A stretch of 64,000 nucleotides of DNA from Hanleya hanleyi (lineage: Eukaryota > Mollusca > Polyplacophora > Lepidopleurida > Hanleyidae): positions 1 to 64,000 of the forward strand of contig JAVTVY010020440.1 of assembly GCA_036873755.1 (NCBI GenBank). The letters are read 5' to 3'. Below, piece by piece: positions 21,454 to 34,307 of this stretch. A program made the translations under genes and the position numbers. Numbering within the stretch: the stretch's first letter is position 1; the number at the start of each line of letters is the position of its first letter. Under the pieces are notes generated by a model that worked only from the letters and a program-made list of their open reading frames with translations, did not search any database and had not been told where the DNA came from.

Positions 21454-21935
21454 ATGATTACAACACATATAAGGGAAGTGGGAAGAGGTGCCGACATACC
21501 GACAGAGCCACATGGCCTCACAGTATAGTCTTCCGGTTAAACTATTCGAAAGCACGTACCAAGAATCTAACGATTCGTGATATGTGTTGTATCTCAGGTA
21601 CGTTTTTATTGTACCTGTCCATGTGGCAACTTGGATGACATGACCACACGGCCCCTAGCACCGGCATAAGCGGTATTAGATACAAATCTAGAGAGCTATG
21701 ATGGAAATGCTCTGACAACTAATATATTGGTAATTGGTGAGCTGTTTCGCTGTGACAACTCGTACACTGAAGATTGGTGAGCTGTATCTTCGTCAGATGA
21801 AAATGACGGCATTTAACACAAAAGACTAGTCTGTAAGGCCCGATGTCGACCCAGCATCAACTTCCCACAAATGCCAACAACTATCAAAGACCAAAAGGTC
21901 TGTACAGGGGGTGGGCTTCGGGGACGAAACGTCAG
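21454..21935 (+). repeat. Dispersed repeat ('acaacacatataaggg' family)
   Basis: It starts ACAACACATATAAGGGAAGT and contains 'gaggtgccgacatac' and 'cggcataagcggtatta'. An inverted, nearly full-length relative lies at 38165-38657. Shorter direct copies lie at about 29478-29600 and 32008-32205, and a truncated inverted one at about 38085-38152. There is no coding potential. The class is unknown. Confidence 0.7.
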
Positions 21936-23388
21936 ATCCAACATCTTTGGGCGCAGCCCTCGTCAAGAACTGTAGAGAGTCAAATATTCTCTTTGAAACT
22001 GAGATCTTTAGCTCGTTCAATACTCGTGTGCTGTACTGGCGGGACTGATCATTTTCCAGGATAATAGAAACTGTGAACACTCTCGTGTTGGCACATGTAT
22101 GCACCGTCGTGACTGAAAAAATGTTGAAAACGACGTTAAATCCTACCCAGCAATCTGACTCTTATATGGTCAACGATTATAGGTCCTAAATTAAGGAAAT
22201 GGCTTTGTTTCATAGTGTGCATATGTCGCGAATTTGGGACGAATATTTAAAGGTAATACTGACGCCTGATTACAAATTTAGGTAAACTCGGAATTCTAAA
22301 GCATCTGCTTGTTCTTTAACATTGAAAGCATAGGAAGATTTCTGTACTATATTGGAAAATATAGCACCCATTCTTACGTGACTCTATTCCAAAATGGACC
22401 CATTTCAAATACGATTTGGACAGGGTGGATACGTGATCGCACCGTCTGCTCCATTTAAACGATAGTTGTGACGTCACACTATTCAGCAACTGTAGATTAG
22501 TTTTCTATAATGTACTTCAGCCACTACATGTTATTTTCACACTTGCATAGTCCTTTTAGTCAAATAGTACACACAGGCTGGTGAGCTTTTATATTCTGCA
22601 ATAGAGAAGAGGCGTGTGCTGTTTCAAAACTGCAATAAATCTGGAAAAGCACACTACAAATCCAAGTGAAACAAGGCACTTCCTGGTAAATCCACATTCG
22701 AAATCATAACGAAAGGAGTCGCTTCAACACCGTAAATCCTTGCTGGTTGTCCATTCCTAGGAATGTCCATTGTCGGTGAGGTTAGTTCGGTTAAAGTTAG
22801 TCACACATATCAACAGACAAAAGACAAAACCACAGTGCAGACGCTCTCATCAATGAAGATGTGAGCTACTCTGCCGCCAAGTCTCGAGGTCCCCTCGAGT
22901 TGATCGAGTATTGACCTGCTCAAATTGTTTACGGCGGATCCGTCATATCAATATAACTGGTGCAGGCAGTCATGACGGTACGGACAAAACATTAAAGCGA
23001 TTAATTAATTTGACCACGTAAAATGGAACGAAGATAACAGGCGATGTGTTGACCACGCAGAACAGCTAAATACTAGTTCATTTTATAAATACAAAGTCAT
23101 AAAATAAAATGATAAAATGAAGTTTGTAAAAAAATGAAGTATGTCAATATACCAAGAGTCCGAGAAGCGGACTCGTGACTGCTCCTTCATTGTACAATAA
23201 TACTCACCCAATTACGTAACGGAACACACCGGCTGTGGAAGTGTAGATTAATCTATACCATTTACAACGAAAAGGCTATCGTTTAAGTTAGAGAAAACAC
23301 ACGTAACTGTCGAAAGAATCGACATTTACTCGTGCTTTCTCCACTACAGAAATGACTACAAGTGGGAATTACTCGCGGCTTTCTCCAT
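21936..23388. other. Intronic, no recognised feature
   Basis: AT-rich unique-looking sequence. I see no exon, RNA gene or strong repeat. Confidence 0.4.
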
Positions 23389-24835
23389 CATCTATTTTTA
23401 CCCCTCAGCCCGATTGGGCTGAGGGGTATTGTTGTCGCCCCGTCTGTCCGTTTGTCCGTCCTCTTTCCCTGGGACTCCATATCTTGAGAACTACTGAATG
23501 TAGGTTGGCGAAACTTCTGTCCAATATAGAATGTAATCTGTAGATGTGCCTTTTGTATGTTTCATTGGTCAGGTCCTCGTCTGTCTGTCTGTTCGTCCAC
23601 TTTTCTCTCCATCAGTATCATGATTTAATTCCAACATTATCTACTATGGGCCTTCTTGTGGTAAGTTTCTAAAATCTAGTGATGGTCAAATCATTTACAT
23701 AATAATTTCCCTATATTCAGAAATGTTTTCGTTCCATTCTACTTCCAACATATTGCATGAAATGTTGCAAGCATTTTTCCTGATCTACATCAATCTACAT
23801 GTTACATGCACCATTTGTTTTCTACCTGCATGGTAGTGGACAAGGAAGATAACCACATAAAGGAATCTGTTGGAAAGTGTAGTAGAAGTTTATATCTACA
23901 GTTTAGATCTCCACAACCTTTTCTGCTCGTGAATTACCATTTACCAATTACTCAGGTGGCTTTAATAATGCTTCAGTTGTAATTTGTGAAATTTCCATGC
24001 CTTCGAAACACTTATAAATAGTTGTTTTGGTGTCCATTTGAGCCACTATCAGCAAAGCACCTTATAGATCTATGTTTATATTCCACAGAGGCTTTATTTT
24101 TTAATGATACACTGACTAAAGCCATTGTTTACTTGCTATATCTTCTGAATAAATGTATGAAACAACTTTAAGGTGAAACGAATCTATCCAACTTGATAAT
24201 GAAACTAACTGTTATTACAACAATAAATTGTATTACAACAAAACGTGTCCTCTCCTCTCGATAAATGAAAGCTATACTAAGCAAATCATGAACAATATGA
24301 GAAGAGTACAGCATTTTTTTGGGGGATTTGCAAAAAAGCCTCAGCGAACAGATAAACCGTGGACAAATGTTCCAGTGGACAAAAGCCCTATCCGACATTT
24401 AGTTTCAGACCAGGGCAATAAGATCACAACTTTACATGTTTTTTCCTGCAGATATGTGACTACCTTGTCACTTTTCATATCCCTGCACATAGTACTGGAT
24501 ATACTGGATTCCGATTGTCCGTCCGTGTGTCAGTGCATCCACCTGTAAGTCTGTCTGTACGCCTGGAAGTCGTTTCCGGGCAATAACTTGAGAACCGCTC
24601 GTCATGCTACCTGGTGGCAAAATCTAAATTCGGTTGAGGATTTCTTTACGAATTCTTGTCAAATTTGGTATGCAGATACCATGCCATGAGTTGTGACTTG
24701 GGTTTCCATTTCGCATGCCATAAATCTCTGCTGTGCATCCAAATTTCTACACCCATAACACATCTTGGTGTGGACTGCTAAGAGGCTGAGGGGTTGTAGC
24801 ACCTCTGGTGCCTCATGATCACTTAGTTTTGCGAC
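23389..24835 (+). mobile_element. Helitron-like candidate with terminal hairpin and subterminal inverted repeat
   Basis: The left end carries a hairpin (CCCCTCAGCCCGATTGGGCT..., about 23401-23426), then a pyrimidine-rich 'gtctgtccgtttgtccgtcc' tract. Near the right end GGCTGAGGGG (about 24785-24794) is the inverse of CCCCTCAGCC, followed by GCACC-tct-GGTGC. Between them (24577-24720) is a degenerate unit related to the satellite of the 876-3795 element ('gggcaataacttgagaacc', 'caaatttggtatgcagatacc'). The parallel with that element is seen directly; the class is inferred. Confidence 0.45.
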
Positions 24836-26555
24836 TCGAAAGGCTTACAAATGCGACTTATTTCGCATGATTATTGTCGTTTCGCTGAGTCAGTATACCC
24901 GTGGGCGTGGCAATCGTAGTAAATTTATGAATGAAGCATGTGAAGAAATCGCAACATTGCATTTACGACAGCTGTCACTCAAGATAGCTTTCACTCAGAC
25001 CGCTGTTCACAGGTGGCGATACACCTCTGATAGCTAAGTTATGTTGACATATGGGCTGTAGATTGTTTGGCAACTCAACAGAAAATTTCAGAGAGGTTAT
25101 ATCTTATCTCGTGTAATCCGCCAGAATTTTCAGAATCCATCAGAATCAATCGGTAGGTCTTGTTGTTTTGGCTGTAAACTCACGCGATGCTTGAGGGCAG
25201 AGTCAGCAAATCGGTGATGGCAACTCACTTGAGGTCGTATGGTACAGATCCACGCCGTACTTAATGTGGGATAATTATTGGAATCTGGTATGAATGATTC
25301 TTCATCACACATGAAGTCTGATTTTTAAAACGAGAGTAAAAATTTTCTTTGCACTGAAATATAGGAATATCGTTATCTGAGCTACCGCCCCGCCCCCCAA
25401 ACACACACTCACATACAAAAAAAAAATAGACCGGCCCCAGTGGAACACCAGATCAAATGATCTGGACGGGTCTAGTAGAGTCTGTTGTCAGGGTTAACTG
25501 AATTTCGAATGAGTACGATTGCCACATTTATTCTTTAATTTAACATTAATAACATTTGTAACTCATGCTTTAGAGTAGAAACAAATGTTAGTGTTCCGTC
25601 CTCTAACTGCTGGTAAAAGGAATTGCCTTTATGTTTTAGGATCCAGCTTGCAGCTTCGCCCGAAAACAATAGGCAATTTCGTTTAACCATCTATTATGTG
25701 AGCAGTTAGACGACGAAAAACTAACGTTTACTTATGTAACGATATACTCAGTAAATAGAAGGAGGAGGGGGGGGGGGTGTTTTTGTAAGGATATGCAACG
25801 GAAATAATGCAGATCAAAGAACATAGGCACATAGATGGGTAATTTTTCTCGAATAACATCAGAACAGAAAATATCATTTCACCGGTCTTCTGTGATAGAC
25901 CAGTGGACAAGTATAGGTAATGCATCGCACAAAGCAAAGCAGAGCAAAGCAGTGTGTACTTCCTAGCATGCTAGGATTATCATATGGTGAAACTGTTTAG
26001 TCGTCCGACCGGATACTGCCAATATATTTTGCTGTCAACTAAACCATACTTCAAATATTTTGCTTGCTGGGGCAATGAAGTACCCATAATAGATATTTGA
26101 ATGTTTTCCTTTATTTCAAAAGGACTACTGCAGAAGATATGGCTGCAGATTTAAATGTATGCTGACAGGATGAAATGAAATTGTCAGTTTGGATTTGAAA
26201 GTATCAGATGACCTGAACATGTCGAATTTTGCCTGATATTATTAGTTGAAATTCCGTTTGATTTGATTTACGGCAAACAGTTTTTGCAGTGTGCCATAAT
26301 AGGATTTTAGGATATTGAAAACATTTTTTTGGTGCTGAAATTAGATTTCTTGGTTACTGATTTTTGTTTTATGAGCACTGACGAAAGAATGTCAAATTTG
26401 AATCCTGATTTGGCACACCGCCAACATGGAAACTGGACAAACGGAATAAATATGTTACAGAGAACTTTGTTCGGAGGGTAGCTAGGATACTGTCAGATAC
26501 GGAACATATTGGGCATTTTCGAACTGAACAAATTGTGTGCTATTTTAATTTTCAG
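24836..26555. other. Intronic, no recognised feature
   Basis: It contains low-complexity stretches (C/A-rich at about 25385-25430 and a G-run at 25771-25780). No exon or gene is recognised. Confidence 0.4.
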
Positions 26556-26945
26556 ACAAGAGCCTTTGTGAACAGGAGAGCATAATAGCTGAGATGACTA
26601 AAGATTTGTTTCAGAACATGAGTAAAGTAAACGACATCACGTTCGGTCAGGCCCTGAAGTTTTTCCAAGATTCGCGGGCGATATTCCTGGTATACTTGAC
26701 CAATCCGCCGGGCGAGATAGTCCCGTTCAAGAACGAGAGTCTGGGGGATGTGATAAACGGATTCTTTGGGAGAATACCCTATCTCTACCCCAACTGTACA
26801 GGGGATCCCGTGATGTTTGCACCTATGCAGTGTTCACATTATCTGAACAGAACAAAGCATATGTGTTACTGTGTGAACACCGGCAGCGGAGAGAAGGTGG
26901 GACATGGCACTGTTTGGCCACAGAAACCTGTCTGTGGACCCGCTG
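26556..26945 (+). CDS. Exon: thyroglobulin type-1-like domain with long N-terminal insertion
   Basis: The acceptor is TTAATTTTCAG and the donor G|GTGAGT; phase 1-1, about 130 residues, the longest exon found. The second half carries the thyroglobulin type-1 pattern: PNC...FAPMQC, then CYCVNTGSGEKVG and ...KPVC. This replaces the usual CWCV with CYCV. Six cysteines are present, but the first (SLCEQE) is about 75 residues before the second, longer than typical. The intervening stretch is Cys-free. N-glycosylation sequons are NES, NCT and NRT. Type-1 domains occur in thyroglobulin, nidogen, SMOCs and cysteine-protease inhibitors. It is extracellular by domain type. Confidence 0.8.
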
Positions 26946-27059
26946 GTGAGTGATCAATAAAACCACAAAGTTCTAGCATGAGGCATATAATGAGAAACGG
27001 TACGCAACGCTGTATCAAACTATTTTAAGTTCACAGAACCTCCTTGCATTTCATATAAG

Positions 27060-28230
27060 TATATTAAATCTATAGCCACCAAAATATTCAATTACTCCAA
27101 TGCTGTCAAGGTGTTTGACTGGTACTTATACACGTCAGGAGACTATAGTTGTGATTCTGAATCGTCGAACTTTATCTATACACCATGCAAACATGTTATG
27201 ACTGGTGACCTTGGTATGGTTAGTGATAAGGACCTAAAACTACTCCTGATCAAGAACCTAACTATAGAGAGCCGAGAAGAATAAATCTGAAGGCCGACCA
27301 GAATATAGTCCTGTCTGCATTGGAACAGTGCGTTATTGATTGGTCTAAGCGAGAAAAAGTTGAACCGTGCAAGTGCAATGTCGTTGTAACGATCTGCCAT
27401 ATTGACAGAAGTACTCTTCCCCAAGCAAAACATGTACTGAGAAACCTCAATTCGCAAGAAGTTCTAGCAAATCTCCAGAGTAAATTCGTCATAGTCAAAG
27501 CAGATAAAGAAACATATAATATTCATATGTAAATGTTACTATTACCAGGTGCGGGTTAAAGAATCGAGTGTAGACATATCATCATCAAATACGTCTACTT
27601 ACTCCCAAACTACATTTACTCTTGAAAATTTATTTATCAATCACAAACATTTCTCAGGGAAAGAGGTATTTGTCTTCCAATCAATCATAACGACATATCA
27701 AAAGTATACTGGACTCCCAAAATGCATAAGCCACCATACAAAGCTAGATTCATAGCTGGTTCTAGAAGCTGCACCACCAAGCTTCTTTCAACCCTATTGA
27801 CGAGAGCCCTTCAGGAGATAACTACATTTTGGGAAAGGTATTGCGCCACTATTTCTAAAAACTCTCGCGTTGAATGTATGTCAATATTGAAAAACTCAAC
27901 ATGTCTCACGGAAGAACTTGATGCTAAAGGTCACATACCGTACAGACATGTGTCCACATGGGATTTCTCGACTCTCTATACTACATTCTCTCATCAGGAC
28001 CTTATTGACCGTCTAAGTTCCTTAATAGTATCTGTGTTCAAGAAAACTGATCGTAGATATATTAATGTCGGAAGCCATAAAGCATTCTTTAGCTCGACTA
28101 CATACAAGAGATATCATTCATGGGATGTTTCTTTGTTTATAGAGTTGCTTGAATTTCTCATTGAAAATATCTATGTGAAATTTGGCAACACAATTTTCAC
28201 GACATTTCATAATATTAGCGTGAATTAAAT
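27060..28230 (+). pseudogene. Penelope-like retroelement, decayed copy 3
   Basis: PLE pieces appear in order: the FIYTPCKHVMTGD block (about 27170-27210), a (V)KADK block (about 27490), and the PKMHKPPYKARFIAGSRSC block (about 27718-27770). TKLLSTLLTRAL follows, then motif A WDFSTLYTTFSHQDLIDRL (about 27960-28015). The block from 27722 to 28228 is one open frame of 168 codons. It ends before motif B, with the AATTATCAATTATTG-type sequence that also borders the decayed mini-exon at about 34310. It is sense-oriented within the intron, about 45 bp upstream of the mini-exon. Confidence 0.8.
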
Positions 28231-28272
28231 ATAATTATCAATTATTGTATACATCTTTTTTTTTCGAAACAG

Positions 28273-28295
28273 GTACAATCGCACCCGCTGAATTG
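28273..28295 (+). CDS. Mini-exon (23 nt) linking TY1 and Cys-rich exons
   Basis: A polypyrimidine tract and CGAAACAG acceptor are followed by 23 nt and the strong donor TTG|GTAAGT. It enters in phase 1 and leaves in phase 0, encoding TIAPAEL. That is exactly the phase change needed between the TY1 exon (ends phase 1) and the Cys-rich exon at 32652 (starts phase 0). A decayed paralogue at about 34349 keeps the same GTACAATCGCACC core. The case is strong for a 23-nt exon but remains a prediction without transcripts. Confidence 0.6.
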
Positions 28296-28689
28296 GTAAG
28301 TTGGCGATGGGATTTCGAGACGAATTACTTGTTATATCTTTATGTAATAGCATGGTCTTCAGAGTAATTTTCGTCATACATACACAATGTCGGGTACATA
28401 TATAAAAATTCGAAACTTTGACGGACCAATGTAGTTCTGGCGAATCGGATTGATTCTTGAGCATTTCCGTTTTGAGTTTTCGTGAATCTCCGGGTGATTT
28501 CCCTTTTTCTTATGCTTTAGAGAACAGACTACCTGCAGTGTAATTTCATATGGCTCACCACTTATCTACGCAAATTCCTGCGAATTCAACGCAGGTGAAC
28601 TTCCCCTGTAGAAAGTGACGGTGGCAATCAGTAGGAATTCAAATCTGTTAGCGACAACACTGTAGCTATTTAGCGTTCCATGATATAAT

Positions 28690-29215
28690 GGCTGTCTGCC
28701 TCGAACGTAGCGAAGATTCATGTAGCGTCTCCCTTCCCTCACCGCTATGCCGACGACAAATACATTTCCCTGGCGGTAACTCGAACATCTCCATGGCGCA
28801 CTTATTATTACCTTTGCACCCTATTTGACCTTCATTAACTTGAGAAAATGGGCCGCCATGAATAAAAATAACATAATCGATGTTGTGATCATCATCCCCT
28901 GTATACACGGGGTCAATAATGACGGAAATGCCCATCTTATTGACCTTCAATTTCAGGTGATTTTGAGGCTCCATAGGGATAATTTTAACGTCTGTAATTA
29001 ATATATGACCAACGAAGGGCCAGCTAGTCTGTCATTTCTGTATTCTTATTCATGGCGGCCCATTTTCTCGAGTTAATGAAGGTCTAATAGGGCGCAAAGG
29101 TAATAATAAGTGCGCCATGGAGATGTTCGAGTTACCACCAGGGAAATGTATTTGTCGTCGGCATAGCGGTGAGAGAAGGGAGACGCTATGAATCTTAGCT
29201 ACCTCGAACGTTACT
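28690..29215. mobile_element. Fold-back element
   Basis: Arms of about 165 bp (about 28695-28864 and 29049-29215) are inverse of each other: CCATGGCGCACTTATTATTA on the left pairs with TAATAATAAGTGCGCCATGG on the right. A loop of about 185 bp separates them. There is no coding content beyond artefactual open frames. Confidence 0.8.
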
Positions 29216-29477
29216 TGTTGGCGTAAACCACCAGATTTATGTAAGAAATAATGTGTAAGGATAGAGTTGCAAGCATTGATTTGCTTCTCTCCTGAATTCC
29301 AGTGAGTTCCAGTGAGTTGTAAACCCACGGTTACGAAATGTTTTCATACTGCAAGAGACACAATTTTGAAATATCAATACTCCGGTATCTCTTTTCTACC
29401 ATCTTTATATGTTGTGTTTAGTCAGGGGACCAGGTCAAGGATCATTGCTCTTGGATATGTGCATCTAATACCACTCA

Positions 29478-29600
29478 ATTACAACACATATAAGGGAGTG
29501 GGAAGAGGTGCCGACATACTGACAGAGCCACATGACTTCACAGTATAGTCTTCTGGTTAACCCATTCTAAAGCACACACCAAGAATCTCAACTAGGGGCC
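29478..29600 (+). repeat. Dispersed repeat, short copy ('acaacacatataaggg' family)
   Basis: A direct copy of the start of the 21454 repeat (ACAACACATATAAGGGAGTG ... GACAGAGCCACATGACTTCA). It is followed by 'ggggccgtgtggtcatgtca' in altered order. Confidence 0.6.
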
Positions 29601-29801
29601 GTGTGGTCATGTCATTTCGGATGTCCACATAGACAGCTACAATAAAAGCTTGGCTAAGATAAAATCATCATAGGAATCTTTTTGCAATCAGAATATTGGT
29701 CTGTGGGGTCATATGTACTTATCGTCAGTACACCGGCATCTTCTCCCACAACCTTATATTTGTCGCGTGTAATTCAGATTTTAGTGTGAACACCCCTTGA
29801 C

Positions 29802-30169
29802 CAGGTTAGGGCGATCCCGCTCTCTAAAATGGAGGTCAAAAAGGTCGTTTTTGCTCAATAACTTTTGATTCCTTCTTAACCAATTCATCAAAATTTCAGG
29901 CGCATCGATTTAGCTATTGTTCCATGTCATAAAATTAATTTGCCATGTGAAGAAGCAGCCAATGTTGTTTAAACAGCGTGAAGGATGTTTGACCTATTAA
30001 TATGCAAATTAGATGGATGATAATTTACTTTTTTACTACCATTTAATGTGGATAGATATGTCTGTATGCGCCTCAAGAGAATTTTGCTGAATTCATTGTG
30101 TGAACTGATTTATTGAGCGAAAACGACCCTTTTTACCTCCATTTTAGAGAGCGGGATTCCCCTAACCTG
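29802..30169. mobile_element. Complete GGTTAGGGCG-family MITE (368 bp) with TTGAC target duplication
   Basis: It begins CAGGTTAGGGCGATCCCGCT and ends GGGATTCCCCTAACCTG. The inner arms TCTCTAAAATGGAGGT and ACCTCCATTTTAGAGA also pair. TTGAC flanks both sides (29797-29801 and 30170-30174). There is no coding capacity. Confidence 0.85.
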
Positions 30170-30174
30170 TTGAC

Positions 30175-31384
30175 ATAACTACATGATCGCTTTGCTCAGA
30201 TATGCGTTCTTTGGAGTTTGAATCATAGGGCTTAGGAGGCTGGCTCTGACTTCTCATTTTGCAACACATAACGTCTCGACACTGCCGAAAAAAAATGATA
30301 CAAGTACGCGTGACATGTACAGAAATCGTATTAACTTGAAACCAACATCATCGACTTCGATGTCTGGTATCGGTCCCGTAGAGGCAATGTGTGTCACATG
30401 GTCGGTGGCTTCATGATTAAGGTGTTGATGAGGTCAGATTTCTGTACAAAGTTCGGTATGAGAGTGCTAGCTCAACGTCTTAATGTCTGTCTGTAGATAC
30501 AAAAGATTGCTGCCAAAGAGATGGTTGATCCAAATACAATAATCTGGATAATCTATTCTTAGACACGGGCGCGTTTAAAGAATACATTCAGAAGGAGCAT
30601 CGCTGTTTTTTGTTCGGGCAGCATTTGGAGTGAAGTATGCAAGATGGAAATTTGAGGCCCCTGTACATCAGTCACATGTTGGTGAATTTCCTTTGAATAT
30701 ATTCTGTCAAAACCGTAACCCATCATCCAAGTTCCTCATATTTTGATTCCATCGAACACTTGTGGAAGACATATATTTGCGTCAAAGGGTGCTCACACCA
30801 TACACTTGAAGTAATTGGAAGCTGTGCATCTGGGATACAGCTCACCAAGAAAAATCGAATGCCAACAGTGTGGTGACAAATATTCTTGCCTTTCATTTGC
30901 ATTGTCGTTTTACCTTGAATTTGCATATATTAATGATGGCTCGTATGCACTGGTTAACGTTTCGAATTTCAGTACAAAATTCTAACAACAACAACTCAAA
31001 ATTAGAGAAAAATTCTTCGGAAATTCTTGAAATTTCCATGAGGGATTCGAAGACGCGCCCTCAGGTTGGCAACAAGTCGACAGCAATGAATGCAAACACT
31101 CTTAAAAACATGCGTTTCCATCAGCCCCCACAATCTGTTGCTGGGGAATTGGTACCAAACTCTTAGGGCGCCTCTTCGACTACCTCACGGGTACTACCCA
31201 TCCAGCACTAGTGTTTGTGCTTTACCAAACATTGACATCCTAAATAGAATTGGATAAAATTCACTATTCATGTCCAACCAAGAATGCTAATACCCCCAAT
31301 TCTTAAGGAATTATGATAAAAGTGATTCCAATTACACGGAAGACTGAAATGTATTGAAGATTAAATTGTACCATTATAAGGGGG
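30175..31384. other. Intronic, no recognised feature
   Basis: AT-rich. An open frame at 30870-31166 has no recognisable domain or coding-like neighbours. I see nothing else. Confidence 0.4.
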
Positions 31385-31625
31385 CATTTATACCCGAAAA
31401 TCTGATTATTCAAAATTTCTCACCCCATGTCAGTCTTTTGGCGATTACCTCCCAATAGCTTAGAGTATGGTCATGAAAATACTCCACTGTTCAGTCTCGA
31501 CACGGGGCAGGCATTGAAAGAAGAAAAATGAAAAATAATAATTTTATATTTACTTTTATTTTTCACGTAATATTAGTCAATGGGAATGTCAATCCGGCTT
31601 AGTCCAGTTAAGCCTAAGAACCCCA
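31385..31625 (+). repeat. Segmental duplicate of 61997-62260
   Basis: The two stretches align throughout: 'gtcagtcttttggcgatt', 'gaaagaagaaaaatgaaaa' and 'gtcaatccggcttagtccagttaag' match close equivalents at 62050-62240. In both places the stretch lies downstream of a Penelope-like copy. Confidence 0.75.
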
Positions 31626-32007
31626 AATGCAGCGTTAAATTGATCTCCAGGTGTCAACCAATAGTACTGGACCGCTATTTCCCCCATGTAGTTCCTATAG
31701 GTGAAAATATTAACCAAATCATTTTCAATATTAATTTTTCATTTCATATTTGTTCATGTTTCATGTGAATTTGACTTAATATCGGCCTAATTTCACTACG
31801 GTTCTATTGTTTGAAAACTTGTAGATCAATTTGATGCTGTATTTGTGATTCTTATATAGTTAACTGGGTTTAGTTTTTGACTAAAATTACTTGCGTGTCC
31901 TGTTCAATTGGAGACAATGACTTGGGTGCCCCCTTAACCTGGCATCGCATGTACATATATTCTTGCCAACTTCTACTATACATGATATATGAATAACAAT
32001 AAATTAC

Positions 32008-32205
32008 AACACATATAAGGGAAGTGGGAAGAGGTGCCGACATACTGACAGAGCCATATGACTTCACAGTATAGTCTTTCGGTTAACCTATTCTAAAGCA
32101 CATACAAAGAATCTATCTTAGGTACGCTTTTATTGTTCCTGTTCATGTGGCAACTTGGATGATATTACCACACGGCCTCTAGCACCGGCATAAGCGGTAT
32201 AATGC
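32008..32205 (+). repeat. Dispersed repeat, partial copy ('acaacacatataaggg' family)
   Basis: A direct copy of the first 200 bp of the 21454 repeat, including 'gaggtgccgacatactgacag' and 'cggcataagcggtat'. Confidence 0.65.
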
Positions 32206-32651
32206 ATATCTGATTAATTATATGTACAAATTGTTCATTTCTATTCTCTTGGTGTAAGCAATCACTGTTCAAATGCAGGGCGGGATGTTAAATTTTTATC
32301 TTCCGAATTTGTTCACACTTTTGTAATTCTTCGACATGGGCATAAACAATAAATAGGATATGCTCTAGTATTTACGACTTACGTGGGGAAGCCTACCTGG
32401 GACTTTTCCATTTCAAAACCGACAAAACTGACATTAAATGGCCGAGCATATGGCCTTAAGCATATGCGTTGCTCTATTGTTGGGCAACATTATTTTCCAC
32501 CCTTCGTAGTACTGATATAAAATGAAGCTAACTCCAGTAGGAAAGTATTGTATTTTTCCATATGCAGATTGTTTTTGTTCCACAAATAACGATGACATAT
32601 TAGTCAAAATTGCTTTGATTTATGCGGTACCCGCTTATGGTTCCATTTCAG

Positions 32652-32771
32652 CCTCCCACCAGTTGTCCTTTGTTCAAGTGTGCTGCGCCACATTGTGATA
32701 ACTGGGAGTGGGAATACAGCCACATTAACGGCTTGAGATGTCGCACCTGCCCGATTTGTCCTACTGCAGAG
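32652..32771 (+). CDS. Exon: six-cysteine module, second copy
   Basis: The acceptor is GTTCCATTTCAG and the donor GAG|GTAAGA; the exon is symmetric 0-0 and encodes 40 residues. The cysteine spacing is identical to the exon at 8984 (C-x4-C-x4-C-x14-C-x2-C-x2-C). The core is DNWEWEYSHINGLRC and CPICPTAE. A phase 0-0 exon can be duplicated in tandem without shifting the frame, as the 47311 exon shows. It follows the mini-exon at 28273 in phase. Confidence 0.8.
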
Positions 32772-33403
32772 GTAAGAACAATAGCCGAATTGGCTTTAAT
32801 ATACGCGCTCATATATGAGGTGCCACAATTAACTTTTCCCCCAATTTGAGGATTCCTTGCTTGGGGCGTCAGTGACCCTTGATCCTTTGTCCAACACGAA
32901 TGGTCTTCCTCTGAACCGCCTCATCAATATACTCAAATTCTGGACACATCAATCTAAAACTGGACAGATCGCATGGGAAGCAGATCTTGAATGACGGACA
33001 GACGGACAGACATACACAGTAGGTTCCAATATTGCCAGGAGTATATGTATATTCGAAATTGGTCAGACTTCGCAGACCTGAAGTAAAGTTTTAGAATAGA
33101 CATTACAACTTTGGTCGATTACCTTTTCAGTTCAAAAGGAATATAATTATTTTCTGTCCTTTGGGGAAATGTATACCAACATTTTGGATGTGATCCTTTG
33201 ATCTTTGATATGTGCAGTTTGGTATCCAACGTATCGTCTCCTTTCAATTCATCCACTCATAAAAAAAAACTGATTTTTAACTATTTCTTAGTTTGCGGTT
33301 CACAATGGAATTGACCTCTGACGTCAATTTTGGCACGTGACAAACAGTCTCTCTCATATATTAACTTATTAAGAACTGCGACAAACGGAACAGACGGACA
33401 GAA

Positions 33404-33757
33404 CAAGTTAGTGCGATCCCGCTCTCTAAAATGGAGGCGAATAGGGTCGTTTCTGCTCAATAAATCAGTTTACATAATGAATACAGCAAAATCCTCTTGA
33501 GGCGCACGCAGACATATATATCTCCATCGGATGGTAATGAAAAAATAACTGATCAGTTATCTAATTTGCATAATAATAAGTCAAATATCTGTCATAATGA
33601 CCGGTTCTTCAAATGGCAAATTAATTCGAGAGCATGGAACAACAGATAGATTAATGCGCCTGAAGTATTGGGCCATTGGTTGAGAAGGAATCAATAGCTA
33701 TTGAGCGAAAACGATCTTTTGTACCTCCATTTTAGAGAGCGAGATCGCCCCAACCTG
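33404..33757. mobile_element. Second GGTTAGGGCG-family MITE
   Basis: It starts CAAGTTAGTGCGATCCCGCT and ends with GAGATCGCCCCAACCTG, with the same inner TCTCTAAAATGGAGG arms. The flanks CAGAA (33399-33403) and CTGAA (33758-33762) fit a 5-bp target duplication with one later substitution. The terminal repeats are more diverged than in the 29802 copy, so it is older. Confidence 0.75.
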
Positions 33758-34307
33758 CTGAAATCGCCGTCACATAATACGACCTCTTTTTAGCGGTAAA
33801 CGTTTTCAGAAGATTGGACGTGCACGAGTCTAAGCAAATATTATTATTGTTTAATTGTTTCGGCGAATTAATAGTCTTAATTAATTTTGGAGTGATCCAA
33901 GATGTTCAAGTGAAATTGCTGAACTTTAATAAGTGTTTGTGTTTCAGTGTATGTTATGTGTGTACATGATGTTGATGTGATAATACAATATGAGTCGTCC
34001 TGCCTCGTGTCGAGGTAGTGGAGAGGGTAGACCTTGGAATTATCCTAGAAATTTTAAAATTATATACACAGGTCTGGCAAATATTATGAGTGTAGTACTA
34101 CACAAATTTGAGATCGACGGTAGAGTTATTTTATGGAATTTCTGACCCGATATCAGAAAATGTGGAGCCGATATGACTGAAACTCCCCAAACAGAGGGTA
34201 TTGGAACTTGAATGCACCTTAAATGGTTCCAAATGCCGCCTTCTCCAAAGTTCATAAATAAGTTATATCATTTGCGAAAATTTTATTGTATTGGGCACAT
34301 TAAATTC

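Noticed and set aside
23352..23543. Cys-containing open frame as an exon
   Set aside because: It covers the terminal hairpin and the 'gtctgtccg' repeat of a mobile-element candidate.
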